NCBI RefSeq assembly: GCF_030704535.1 | Contig: NC_081820.1 | Location: forward strand, 23,430,001 to 23,494,000 | Direction of reading: 5' to 3' | Source: Vitis vinifera | Taxonomy: Eukaryota; Streptophyta; Magnoliopsida; Vitales; Vitaceae | Length of the DNA: 64,000 bases | Shown: piece after piece, positions 36,709 to 48,243 of the stretch | How positions within the stretch are numbered: the stretch's first letter is position 1 | Layout of the letters: every line of letters begins with the position of its first letter | Notes under the pieces: model-generated | What the model saw: only the letters and a program-made list of their open reading frames with translations | What the model was told of the DNA's origin: nothing | Database searches by the model: none | Made by a program: the position numbers and the translations under genes

Positions 36709-38085
36709 TCAAACATGAGTAATGATTAACTGAGTCACTAACATAACCCAATCTGATCGAACTTCATTAATTTCCATTTCACTATATGATTTCTTCCCAC
36801 AAAACTGAATTGGAGTGACATATACAATTCACTAAGTTCAATTGACCAAAAAAAAAAAAAATGCTATAGTAAAATGACCAACCATATGAATTGAATTGAG
36901 TGCAAACCTTTGATGTTAGTTGGTTTGGATTAGCAATGATTTCCTTCATATATCTCATCACGTAATACCCACATTCCACACTACCTGGTTGTCTTGGGCA
37001 CTATGGGAAAAGTATCAACAATTGCAATAAACACTAGAATGATGTTCTTACTTCTTTAGCATCTTATTGATGATCATATTAATAACCATCCATTTTCTAA
37101 TTTTTTCATAAATTAAGTGGTGAAGCAATATATTTTAATCTAAACAAATAAGTACTTACAACCACTTTCACCCAAGTTGGCTCCCTCTTTGATGTTTTCT
37201 GTTTTTCCGGTGGGTTGATTCTCATTACCCTACAAAAAGAATTAAAAAGATGTTATTTAAACACTATCAATTGTATTAAAATAGGAGAAAATATATACTT
37301 ACATGTTAACTATGTCCTTAAGATCATCACATGGTTGACATGCCATTGGATCAAGGTAATATGCAATCATTTTCTTCATCTCCAATGCCACTAACACCCA
37401 ATGAAAACTAAAGAAAAGAAATGAAAATTGTAATATAGTATCCACAAATTCAAACATCACAAACTAACTTACAAACACCATATTGATATTTAGGATAAAA
37501 GGTTACTCTAGGTTGTATGGAATAAGCATATATTCAGCATGCTTTGTATTCTTTAGTCGATCTGCAATAACCCTTGACCTGTTTTCCTTGCTTCCCTCTC
37601 CTATTCCAGCTTTTGAGACCAATGCTGGATTGACAAAAACATATCGTTCGGCCTGCTTTGCATCAATCAACTTTCTATGCAAATGCCTGATTATAACCCA
37701 TATGACAAGTTATCAACAATCATTATAGGTCATTAGAAAATAACCTTCTATCTCATAATCTTGTAAAAAGTCATTCAAAAATTATAAAATCCCTTACCAG
37801 ATGTAGTATAAAATACAATTGGATGACACTTCTTTTGATGATATTATCATTTCCATATCTTCTTTCATCATGAAGGTCTTGAAACTCTCACCAAAAACAT
37901 CCTCTGGGAAGTTTATAGGGTATGCTCTTGATGTACTCAGCATGAGGCCAACCAATGTCTCAAAATTTTTCATATCTTGTGGTTTTTCACCCTTGGATTT
38001 GACTTCAACTTCATTTACTTTTTGTTTCTTTGCTTTCTTAGATGCCTGTACAATTAAGAACCATGGTACAAATCAAATTAACTAG

Positions 38086-38127
<42 letters not shown>

Positions 38128-40125
38128 ACTATAAAGTTTGGTAATTAAATTTACTTACTAAGATGGGAGTACGGATGATGACCAAATCAGTTGGCCACAA
38201 AACTTGGTAACCAATTGCAGCCCCAACAGTAGTAGTTTGTCCAGGAATAGGAATGGGAAGGGGTGCACTTGAATCATAAGGAGCATCAACAACTACTAAA
38301 TAGTTGGGACCACATTCAAGTATAATTGTTCCACCTGCCACTATATTTTCCTTGGTGCCTATGGCCAGCTCACATTTTCTAACCTACAAAACTCAATTCA
38401 CAATAATCACTTCAATATTAGTGGGTTTATACAAAACTAACATAAATGCATTATCATCATCAATCACCTTATAGCTCCTATTACAATGATAAATGCAATT
38501 TCATTTACATTCAATTGCAACAAACTTGCATGATAACATTTCAGTCCATTGCATATAACTCAACCCATAATTTAGACATATCCTATTATATGTTGCCACA
38601 TCAAAGAAGACCATATATGTTGCCACCAACATTTGAAGTTAATTCAAACAACAAAATTAAATTAAATTATTTCTCGTATTAGAGGAAACTTTGTCATCAA
38701 ATTAGCTTAATTGAATAAATACCTTCTTCTGTGGTTCTATTGCTTCTGGTGGGGTCACATCTTCAACTTTACAGATTGGCTTATCCACTGCTTCTGGTAG
38801 GAGAAGTTGTTTTTGCTTCATGTTTGAACTGCTAACATCAGATTGGGGAGTAACAACTCCTACTTGAGTCAGTTTTGCTAGCACTTCTGCCTGAAATATT
38901 CTTTGTTCTTCTTTAGATGCTGCTATGAAATCCCTGACAGCACGATCTGCAGCACTATTGAAATATTGGCGAGGTGTGTAGTGCTTCCCTTTGGCCCTAA
39001 CTCGACCACTATACTCAGGAGTACCCAATGCTTCCACAAGTATATCATTACTTCCACTAACACTTCTACCATTCTCTTGAGACTCTTTCAATAGCTTGTC
39101 CTTAAAAAATATTAATTATAAAGTTAAATTGCAAATTTGTTATTGTAAATAACTTATTATAAATATATGTAATTAAAATTGAAAAATATTCACTTACTAT
39201 TTTCTCAATTACTGGTATGGCCACTTCATCAAAGGTGCCGTCCTTTTTTTCCCTTGCTTTCTTCCACAATATGCTTCGATCAATAGTTTTAATTGATCCA
39301 CTTGCAACCATCTTTCAAAATAGGACAATGTATAATATAATTATCATATAACCCTATTATGTATTATGCATAAAATAAATAAAAAACAATTAATAGGCTT
39401 ACACTTACCATCTCTTCCTTAAGACCGGCATATCCTTTCCTACTTAGATGGTGATTATAAATGTTTCTCTTTCTTCTTTCTTTTTGAATTTCTCGATATT
39501 CCTATAAATTAAAATTTTATAATTAATGAATGTGAATAAGAGGTATGTAAAGAGTCTTAATTATACCTTAAAGTTGTCAGACAATCTATCTTTGAAAAAT
39601 ATTGTCCATCTTCATCCTCAATAAAAGTATATTGAATTGGTGGTCTTTTGAGGAGCTCCGGTTGGTCTTCAAAAGGAAGAATGTACTTCACTGTTAGCAA
39701 GTTCTTAAAGGACCGAAAGTATTTTCCCATTGTTAACATACAATTCCTCCTGCTTTTATGATTTAATGAAAAAACAGTCTGCACATTAATACCAAACTTT
39801 AGTAATTTCAAGAGGTTAAGAATGATAGACATTTTGCATCAAAGTGATTTAAATAAGAAATGGTTACCTCAATGCTGTCCCATAACTTATCCTTCAACTG
39901 TTTAGGTACAACATGCCAAGTTTTATATCTTATTGGCACCATAGTGCGTGCTAACACGCCTAAGTAGCTTGTTAGATGAACTGCTGATTCTCCTATGAAA
40001 ATGCCATCAAGATTGTACTTAACCGACAACTTAACCCCCTTGCTTCTGTTTTTTATAATCATATGCTTCCGTGTCATCCCTCTGTACTTCCTTTTCATGG
40101 GTTTTTCTCCTTCCTTTGTCTCCAT
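36709..40125 (-). CDS. CACTA ORF: TNPA-like (Transposase_24) fused to Ulp1/C48 protease
   Basis: Multi-exon gene inferred from splice sites and family likeness. Exons (minus): 40125-39867, 39778-39567, 39501-39409, 39311-39198, 39100-38723, 38383-38159, 38045-37798, 37686-37507, 37407-37303, 37230-37161, 37000-36908 and 36804-36709. The N-terminal part (KYRGMTRKHMIIKNRSKG onward, then NHKSRRNCMLTMGK and NIYNHHLSRKGYAGL) is the Ptta/En/Spm Transposase_24 type. Next is a small CELAIGTKENIVAGGTI domain (DUF8039-like). The C-terminus is a Ulp1-like cysteine protease with His in FHW, Asp in AYYLDPM, Gln in PRQPGS and Cys in VECGYYVMRYM. A 1-bp deletion near 39600 breaks exon 2. Exact exon limits are predictions. 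Confidence 0.8.
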
Positions 40126-40764
40126 TCTTGTAACAAAAAAAATAAAAAATGATAAAGATTAGTTAAAATTATATTGCATATAACCTAGTCAAAGAATAAT
40201 TGTAAAACATAACTTTTCAAAGAAACAAATCCATAATCATTGTACAATGAAATGCAATAGATCATGAATTCAATAGATCTTTTTAGAATTGTTCATCATA
40301 TAACAAGGATAACACTTCATTTAAACTTTTTTTTGTCCCGCTTTGTTTAACATTTCATTTATTTTAAGCAACCCAAGGGCCTTTGTATAAGAAAGCTTAA
40401 TTTGCAGTAGGAATTTCCTATAAGAATCAACATGGAAGGAGCACGTGGTTTCAACAAGTTCATCAAGTCCATAAGAACTTATGAATGCTTTTGGACTATC
40501 GGTTTGTGTTACATTAAGTTTGGAAAACACAACATGCATATTGATAATAAAAAATTTCATAATTTTTTTACTCACAAACATAACTAATTTAGTATCTTCC
40601 ATGCACAATTTAGGGAAAAGGTTTTAGTAAATATGTTATTGGGAGATGTTAAAGAATGATCAATATTTTGTGCAAAAAAATAAAGAAAGGATAAAAATTA
40701 CCTATTTTGTGGCTGTTGCAACCCATTCCATGGCCTTTATTCATACATTAGCATTAAAATATAG
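40126..40764. other. Spacer between the two CACTA genes
   Basis: Separates the end of the transposase gene from the start of the TNPA-like gene. A 95-codon minus-strand frame (40321-40608) has no family resemblance I recognise; it may be an upstream exon of the second gene or chance. Confidence 0.4.
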
Positions 40765-43700
40765 CTACATAGAGGATTTGTTCTCAATCCAAATCCCCTC
40801 ACAATCGCCTCGCATACATGTTGCATCTGAGTCATCCATTACATCAAACGCTTCAATTTGTGGCAATGCCCCTATAAAGGGATGGTGTTCAATCGAATTG
40901 TCAACAAAGTCTTCACCTCCTTCCATATCCAAGAAATCTTTTTGAGGAGTTGACAAAACAACCGACCATCTTGGATCAAGTTGGTCTTGCACATAAAATA
41001 CTTGCTTAGCTTGGGATGCCAAAATGAAAGGATCTGATTTATGAGCAATTTTGCTAAAGTCAACTAATGTAAAGCCAAGATCATCAACTTTTATGCCATT
41101 TTTATTATCAACCCAATCACACTTGAAAACCGGTATCCTAAACATGGTATAATCAAGGTCCCAGATCTCGGTAATAATGCCATAGAAACAAAGCTCACCA
41201 AACACTGGATTTTGATCCTTTGCACTTGCGATTTGCATTGTTGAAGCTACAATACTAACTCCACTATTTTGGGTAGTTCGTAAGTCATCTCGTTCCTTGG
41301 TATGGTATCGACACCCATTAATGACATATCCATGATATTTAGAGACATAATGGCTAGGACCATGAGCTATCCACTTAAGGGTTTCAGATATAGGTTCATT
41401 ATTACCAATTGCAGCTTCAATCTGTAATTATAAATAATAGTTATTATGTATGTTAAACATTAGTAAAAAGAATACTTCACATTATAACACCATTCCAATA
41501 CCTTTTTTCTCAACCAATAAGTAAAAGTCTGCAGGTGTTCATCCTGGAGCCACTTTTGTCTTTTTGATTGACGAGGATTTTTCAATTTCAACCATTCCAT
41601 GTGCTCTCTATGTAATTATTTATAAGAAATTCAAAGTTAATGTCTTAAAGTTATTTTAAGTATCAGACACAAATATTAAGTGTTAGTGGTTCTTACTCAA
41701 TATAAGGTTGAACAATAGTTGTATTCTCTAAAACATAATGATGTGCATGTAACCACAAATTGGAATCAATTGTCACAACTTGACCTCCAGGTATTGGTGC
41801 CCAACTTTTTGGTCAATGTTTGCACTAATAGGAATCCCAATCGCATCTACATTTGATAAATACTCTGTACAAAATTCAATAGCTTCCTCTGCAATATAGC
41901 ATTCAGCGATACAACCTTCGGGCCGATTACGGTTTCGTACATACCCTTTCAAAACTTTCATGAATCTTTCAAATGGGTACATCCACCTTAGGTAAACTGG
42001 TCCACAAAGTCTCACCTCCCTTACAAGATGTACAGTAAGATGAAACATGATATCAAAGAAAGAAGGTGGAAAGTACTTCTCAAGCAAGCATAATGTCACC
42101 ACCAAATCATTTTGTAACTTATCCAGTGCAGACACATCAACCACTTTGCTACACAGAGCATTGAAAAAAAAACTCAATCTGCAAATAGCATGTCTTACAT
42201 GCTTTGGCAAAAGGGATCGTAATGACATTGGCAATAACTGTTGCATTAATGTATGATAGTCATGCGATTTAAGACCATAAAGCTTCAAGTCTTCCATTGA
42301 CACAAGGTTTCTCATGTTAGAGCAATAACCTTCAGGAACCTTTAATTGTGATAAAGTTTGGCAAAAAACCTTTTTCTCCACTTTAGATAACGTATAACAT
42401 GCAGGTGGGAGATAAGTTCGATTTGATTCAAACCTTGGCCCCAATTCACACCTTAAGCCCATCTCTAGCAAGTCTAGGCGAGAATTAAGTCCATCTTTCG
42501 TCTTACCTGGAATGTTGAGTAAGGTACCAATGATGCTTTCACAAACATTCTTCTCTATGTGCATTACATCCAAGCTATGACGAACATGTAGGTACTTCCA
42601 ATGCTCAAGATCAAAGAATATGGACTTCTTTTTCCAACAATTTGTAGTATTGACATTCAACTTGCCTCGGGAGTTTTTATTTTTTCCCCATGAATTAGAA
42701 ATGACACCAATTTTCCTTAGGATTTCTTCTCCACTCAATGGTTGCGGAGGTGAGCTAAACTCTTGTTTACCATTAAATGTCTTCTTTTGTTTCCTAAAAG
42801 GATGGTTGCAAGGAAGAAATCTTCTATGACCTGTATATGAGTTCTTTTTCCCATGCTTCAATCTGTGAGAGAATGTATCTTCCCCACATATGGGACATGC
42901 AAAATATCCTTTAACTACACAACCAGATAAGTTTCCATATGCAGGAAAATCATTGATTGTCCATAGTAGAACAGCTCTTAATGTAAAGACCTCTTGCTGA
43001 TGCACATCATAACATTCAACCCCTACATCCCACAACATTTTTAAGTCATCCAATAATGGTGCCAAATAAATATCAATGTCATTTCCAGGTTGTCGTGGAC
43101 CTGATATTAATAAAGATAGCATCATAAACTTCCTTTTCATGCACAACCAAGGAGGAAGGTTGTAAATAACCATTATAATAGGCCAACAACTATGTTTACT
43201 GCTCATTGAACTATGAGGATTTATACCAGCTGCTGAAATGGCAAGTCTAAGATTTCTAGGTTCTGAAGCAAAATCAGGCCATCTGTGATCAACTAGCTTC
43301 CATGATGGGGAGTCAGATGGATGACGCATTTTACCATCAAATTCTCTTTCTTGAGCATGCCATATGAGGTCTTTTGCAATTTTTGGGGACTGAAACAATC
43401 TTCTAAATCTTGGAATAGGAGGAAAATACCACATTACTTTTGCAGGGACTCCCTTCCTCTTTTTAGTACCTGTTCCATCTAACTTCCACCTTGAAGTTCC
43501 ACAAGTAGGACAAGAAGTTGCATCCTTCAACCCATTTCTATACAATATGCAATCATTGGGACATGCATGTATTTTCTCATATTCCATTCCCAATGTATTC
43601 AATGTTTTTTTTGCTTCATACATAGACAGAGGCAACTCATTGTTTAGAGGCAACATATCTCCAAGAATACTTAAAAGCTCTGAAAAGCTTTTATCAGACC

Positions 43701-44160
43701 ATCCATATCGTGCTTTCAGGTTGTATAATTTGACCAATGCAGATAACTTTGTAAAGTTTCTACAACCAGGATATAAAGGTTTTTTAGCATCTTCAAGTAA
43801 TGTTTCAAACAATTTTGGGTCATTCTTACGATCATCATATGCAACTTGAACCATTTCTATTGTACTATCCACATCGTTAAATTCAACTGTATGATGCCAT
43901 TCTACCCTACTAGTTGGTGGTCCACTTGGAGCAGCGTCTCCATGCCAATACCATGTATGGTAACTCTGATCAATTCCATAGAAGAATAAATGTTCTCTAA
44001 TTTTTTGAGGAGTGTGGAATATCATATTACCACACTGAAGGCATGGACATTTCATGGAGTTTTTATATGTGGAATATTGTAATGCAAATGCGATAAAGCT
44101 TTCTACCCCATCTGCATAATCCTTTGATCTCCTATCCTTTGACATCCAAGAACGATCCAT
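40765..44160 (-). CDS. CACTA TNP2-type transposase, 3 exons, one frameshift
   Basis: Transposase of the En/Spm superfamily. Exons (minus): 44160-41697, 41607-41502 and 41421-40765. Domains in order: Transpos_assoc N-terminus (MDRSWMSKDRRSKDYADGV, with zinc-binding-like CPCLQCGN), Transposase_21 core (WPIIMVIYNLPPWLCMKR, GNDIDIYLAPLLDDLK, WTINDFPAYGNLSG, CPICGED), DUF4218 (LPKHVRHAICRLSFFFNALC, PFERFMKVLKGYVRN), then DUF4216 in exon 3 (GVSIVASTMQ, RIPVFKCDWVDNKNG, FYVQDQLDPRWSVV). I chose MDRSW at 44160, the family start, over an in-frame Met eight codons upstream. A G appears to be missing near 41800, sending exon 1 to an early stop; the other frame continues as IPGGQVVTIDSNLWLHAHHY. The DG-NP motif reads AAGINP (see findings). 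Confidence 0.9.
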
Positions 44161-44184
44161 TTGATGTACAAGAGATAAACACAA

Positions 44185-45777
44185 CTCCTAGATACCACCA
44201 ACAACTAAAGTTATTAATAAAATCCTATTAATAGGCTTAAAATATATAATCTACCAAATTAAAATTTCCCACATTGTCACTAAACTTAGACCAATCCAAA
44301 AAAGGACAATGTGCAAGTCATCTAACAATAAGCAATATGACAAGAAACATAATTAGTATATTAGGTTATTCAATATTGGCATAAAAAATGGATCTTAGTT
44401 CATTCATGATGTTTGCTTTATTCATGAATAGGAATGAAAAGCAAGATCTAACTTTTAGTCTTCTCTTATATTATTGAATACACCAAGTTTGAAAATTTTA
44501 AAACACATAACCACATGAGACAATGATACCATGAACTAAAACAATTAACGAATGGAACTAAGATTCGAATGAATAGAAGCAAGTGATTTATACATGATTT
44601 AGGCATTCTAACATCTCTAACATCCTTAATTAGGTGGTGGTTCCTATCCCATATAGGAATACATAATCCCTATGTGTCAATTGGCAATATACTTAAATTC
44701 ATTTTAAAGAAATTTCGGCAGCATTTCCCTATAGTTCTCCAAGTACACAAAATGGATAAGGCACAATATGTGACCTTGTCCAAATATGCACCTAGAGAAC
44801 AAGAAGAAAGACTACCAAATTTTCTCAAAATTGAATTAAGAACAAGCAATTAACTTCATAGATATCATGTTTTCCTATACTGTCCAGCTGGACAATTCAA
44901 ACATCATTTGCAGAGAAAAGATTTTATCACATGGAAGACAAATTTAGTAATTGTCAACTTGAAACTGGCTTAAATATACCCACATTTCACATTTTGACAA
45001 CTTATTGTCTTAGTATGTAATAAGAGAAACTTCTGTCTCACAATGATACTTGAATGGGAATTCTAAGGTTTCATGCATGCATAGTTGATTAAAACTAAAA
45101 CATAAATACTTATTAAAATATTACATCTAGTTATGTATTATAAATTATTCATATCAATTGAAATGGTGAGAATAGGAAAATATTGTTTGTAAGCATCACA
45201 TTTTAGACCTAAGTTCACAAACTTTGCTAAATCCATTAAAGACCCACTACATAAAGTTCATGTTAAAATTGGTTCATCTCCAACCCCCAAAATGATTTAT
45301 CAAAGTTACTCATTTTTTAGAGTCTTGATTAATTAGATAATCAATATAGATACATATAATTTGTATTAATATAATATCATGATATTTTTTTCATTTTGTT
45401 TTTAGGCTTAGACTTGGGTAGATTTCCCAAGTAAGGCTAAAGTAGAGCTAAGCCGCACCTTGACATGTGTTCTACTTATGTTGGGGGTGACCATTCTAGT
45501 TTATGGTCATAAGTGGGGTGTCAAATCTCAATTAGTTTATTGAATAGATGAACCAAACATGACGTTATTATTAATTAGATAACATGTTGTGTAACCCATT
45601 TAAAAATGAAGTTGAATAACATCTTTTGTAACATAAGCAATGAAGCCTATGTCAGATTGTGAAGCTTAAATTAGTAGTAAATGTTGCACTTCGCTCGGGA
45701 TGTCGGGGGTCGAGCTGCCCGGTCAGCTCGCGGGGGTTGAAGGGGGCAGCGCCCCCTGAAGAAATTTTTTTTATTTA
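44185..45777. other. 5' interior of the CACTA element
   Basis: Upstream region of the transposase gene. AT-rich, no gene seen. A GC-rich patch at 45690-45762 contains GGGGGCAGCGCCCCCT, an inverted repeat able to form a strong stem, and looks like a piece of another repeat inserted in, or captured by, the transposon. Confidence 0.5.
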
Positions 45778-45960
45778 ATTTGAAAGCCGTATGATTCTGC
45801 TCATAGGCAGTAGTTATTGAGTTCCATGGCACTACATCCCTTAATAAAAATTGTTGAAAAACTTTCTATGCATTCCAAGAGCCCATATCTCGAAATGACA
45901 TTTCATCAAACAAGTTATAGGCAGTACCTACAACTCCATGGAAAGCAAGCTCATTTCGGC
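45778..45960 (-). pseudogene. Captured pentatricopeptide-repeat (PPR) gene fragment inside the CACTA element
   Basis: On the minus strand one frame reads AYNLFDEMSFRDMGSWNA, then a stop, then RDVVPWNSITTAYEQN. Both match the PLS-type PPR consensus (LFDEMPxRDVVSWNAMI and RDxVxWNSIIxAYEQN). It is a short non-functional piece of a host gene for an organelle RNA-binding protein. Its place between the transposase gene and the right end is where CACTA elements often carry host gene fragments. No full PPR gene is in this window, so the donor lies elsewhere. Confidence 0.7.
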
Positions 45961-46649
45961 ATGAACCATTGTACACAAATGGAACAACACCAGAACCATT
46001 TCCAAATCTTCCAGAGAACATAAGAACCAGAGAACAAAAACAGAGGAGAGACACAACTGAGCCTAAAAACAGAGGTATAGTATCTTTTTATCGAAAATGC
46101 AAACCAAGAAAATAATTGATAATAAAAAAAAACCACAACAAATTTACAAGCATTCACACTCAAATCCCAGAAATCAATAGTGAAGAATGTGAATCAATGG
46201 GAAAACGAGAACATATGGGCTCGTACCAGACAACTCTCTCTTCTGGGTTTTTTCTTCTCCCTTCTTTTCTTTCCTCTGTTCCTCTGGTTCTTCGACCTTT
46301 CCTCCTTGCTTACCTCTTCAACCGAAGGCACCTGCCTTTGCTGCCTCTTGCCTCTCCCAACCTACGAATCTAAAAAAACCCTAGCTTTCTCTCATATCTC
46401 CATTCATTTCCTTTCTCTCAATCCAGCACCCAAATAGTCAAATCGGTGGAACATCCATGAATGCTATCTTCTTGATTTGGAGTAAGAACTTCATTTTCTC
46501 AATCGAAATTGGTTGGAGCTTGCTGGTTCAATTAGAGACAGATTTGGTAATGAAACTTGAGTGTGGGCATCGGGTATGGAAAAACCTTTATATTACATTT
46601 ATCTCTTTTTTTTTAATTGAAAAATGTGAGTAATTATAAAATGAACAGA
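45961..46649. other. CACTA interior between the PPR fragment and right array
   Basis: Contains a CT-rich leader-like stretch (46220-46430) with CTAAAAAAACCCTAGC, plausibly the promoter/5' leader of the transposon, or further captured host sequence. No coding region can be supported. Confidence 0.4.
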
Positions 46650-46979
46650 AAATGACGCTTTTAAAAGCGCCAAGGTTGAGGTTCTCCTACAATGGCACTT
46701 AAAAAAGCGTCATTATTTGAAATGCATTATACAATGACGCTTCTAAAAGCGCCAAGGTTGAGGTTCTCCTACAATGACACTTAAAAAAGCGTCATTATTT
46801 GAAATTCATTGTACAATGACACTTAAAAAAGCGTCATTATTTAAAAACGTCATTATTTCTCCCATTAAAGCGCCAAGATAATGCAAGCGTCATTAATACC
46901 CATTTTTGAGAATAAATAATGGCACTTTATATAAGCGTCAAGAAAAAAAGCGTCATAAATTACATTTTTTGTAGTAGTG
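46650..46979. repeat. Right subterminal repeats of the CACTA element
   Basis: Copies of AATGACGCTTTTAAAAGCG and of CAAGGTTGAGGTTCTCCTAC alternate up to the terminal inverted repeat at 46979. They are the counterpart of the left array and the presumed TNPA-binding zone next to the transposon promoter. Confidence 0.9.
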
Positions 46980-47493
46980 TTGGCATTAAGTACTATTGGT
47001 TATTGCAGGCTCAACTATCCAATTGCTAGGCCGAGCTACTTTAATTAAGGAGAATATATATATGTGTTTTTATTTGAAAGTTTGAAATAAAATAGAAAAT
47101 AAGAATAGTTGAAAAAATAATAAAATTTATGGACTTTCAAGTAGAAAATAGTCCTTATATATATCATTAAAAGGTTCATAATACTCAAATATTACTTTTG
47201 ACTTAAAAATGCATCAAATAACAATTTTTTTTAATTGCATAGTGTGAATCCAAATATGAAAAAATGAGATCTCATTTTACATATATTTTAAAATAAGACT
47301 ATGAAAACATATTTTTCCTATATTAAACGGAGAAAACATTTCAAAAGGGTGAAACAATGTACTCTATAAACAAATGATAATTTCAATCAGCCAATTTTTC
47401 TTCTTGGGTTCTAGGATCTTTAAACGTATGATTAGTGAGATATTTTGTGTTTAAATTAACGGGGTTTAAACCATGTTTTTAAAGTATGGTTTT
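46980..47493. repeat. Duplicated block copy B, right part after the CACTA insertion
   Basis: Resumes the match to 26497-26975: CATTAAGTACTA, GAGAATATATATATGTG, then ACGTATGATTAGTGAGATATTTTGTG and AAACCATGTTTTTAAAGTA. The match ends near 47493, marking the distal end of the tandem duplication. Confidence 0.8.
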
Positions 47494-48243
47494 ACATGAT
47501 TGGTATAAGAACACTTTAACAACCAAGGTTTTGTTCCAATATAGAAGTGTATTTTTTTCTATATCCATCAAATAAACATCACCAATCAAATGGTGCCACA
47601 TATACATTTTTAGGTTTCGTTGTTTATACTCTCATCTCATTTGTTTGTATTTATCATTATACCTTAGTTTCATTAATTTGTACTATTTTTTAACCGTCTA
47701 GATCATATCATATATATTCATGGGTTTGAAGTTTGTTTGGTATATACGCATTACCATGTTACTTTAGCATTTTCCTAACAACCATGACCCTAAGACATGT
47801 CTATGCAATCTGCTTGTAAGCTTACCATGCATTCATACCTCCAAAAGCCAGAAACCACAATTTGGTAAAGCTCTAACTTTATCACTCAACTAACATAAGG
47901 GTAGGTTGAGATCATCATGCAACGTTGGTTATTATATTGAATTCAAATTGTCAATTACAACAACCCATGTGCATTATCTTTACTGTCTGGAAGCCAAGAA
48001 TAATTTGTGGCAGTGTCTCTCGGGAGAACCAGAAGCAGTGTCTGAGCGGTTCGTTTCCAGCAACTGAAAGTCCTGATTACCCGGGTCTATCAGCCCTCCC
48101 ACGGAATTGTAACATGTTGACTGGTAGATATCTCTATCTCTCTTCAGATTAAAAGCATCAATATATGGATATGCTCTTAGACATACAGAGTTGACCCAGC
48201 AGGAGAAAGTAGCCACAGAGTAGCTAAACCCTAAGAATTTTGA
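47494..48243 (+). promoter_or_regulatory. Upstream region of UGT copy 3
   Basis: About 750 bp with no gene. Candidate elements near the ATG: AATATATGG at about 48160 as a possible TATA, and W-box cores TTGACT (48117-48122) and TTGACC (48191-48196), which are WRKY sites in many defence-responsive genes. The leader between them differs from those of the other UGT copies. Confidence 0.4.

Larger units (their letters stand above)
34487..46979 (-). mobile_element. CACTA (En/Spm) transposon, 12.5 kb, nearly complete
   Basis: Ends: CACTACAAGGAAAATGTC on the left and, on the other strand, CACTACTACAAAAAATGT on the right. The 3-bp target duplication is TTG (34484-34486 and 46980-46982). The paralogous block at 26490-26500 preserves the unoccupied site. 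Both ends carry subterminal arrays built on GACGCTTTT-AAAAGCGTC. Two minus-strand genes follow the family plan: a TNP2 transposase (40765-44160), then a TNPA-like/Ulp1 gene (36709-40125). Each has one apparent 1-bp frameshift and the transposase has a changed putative catalytic residue, so this copy is probably not autonomous, though young. It also holds a captured PPR fragment and a GC-rich patch. Confidence 0.95.
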
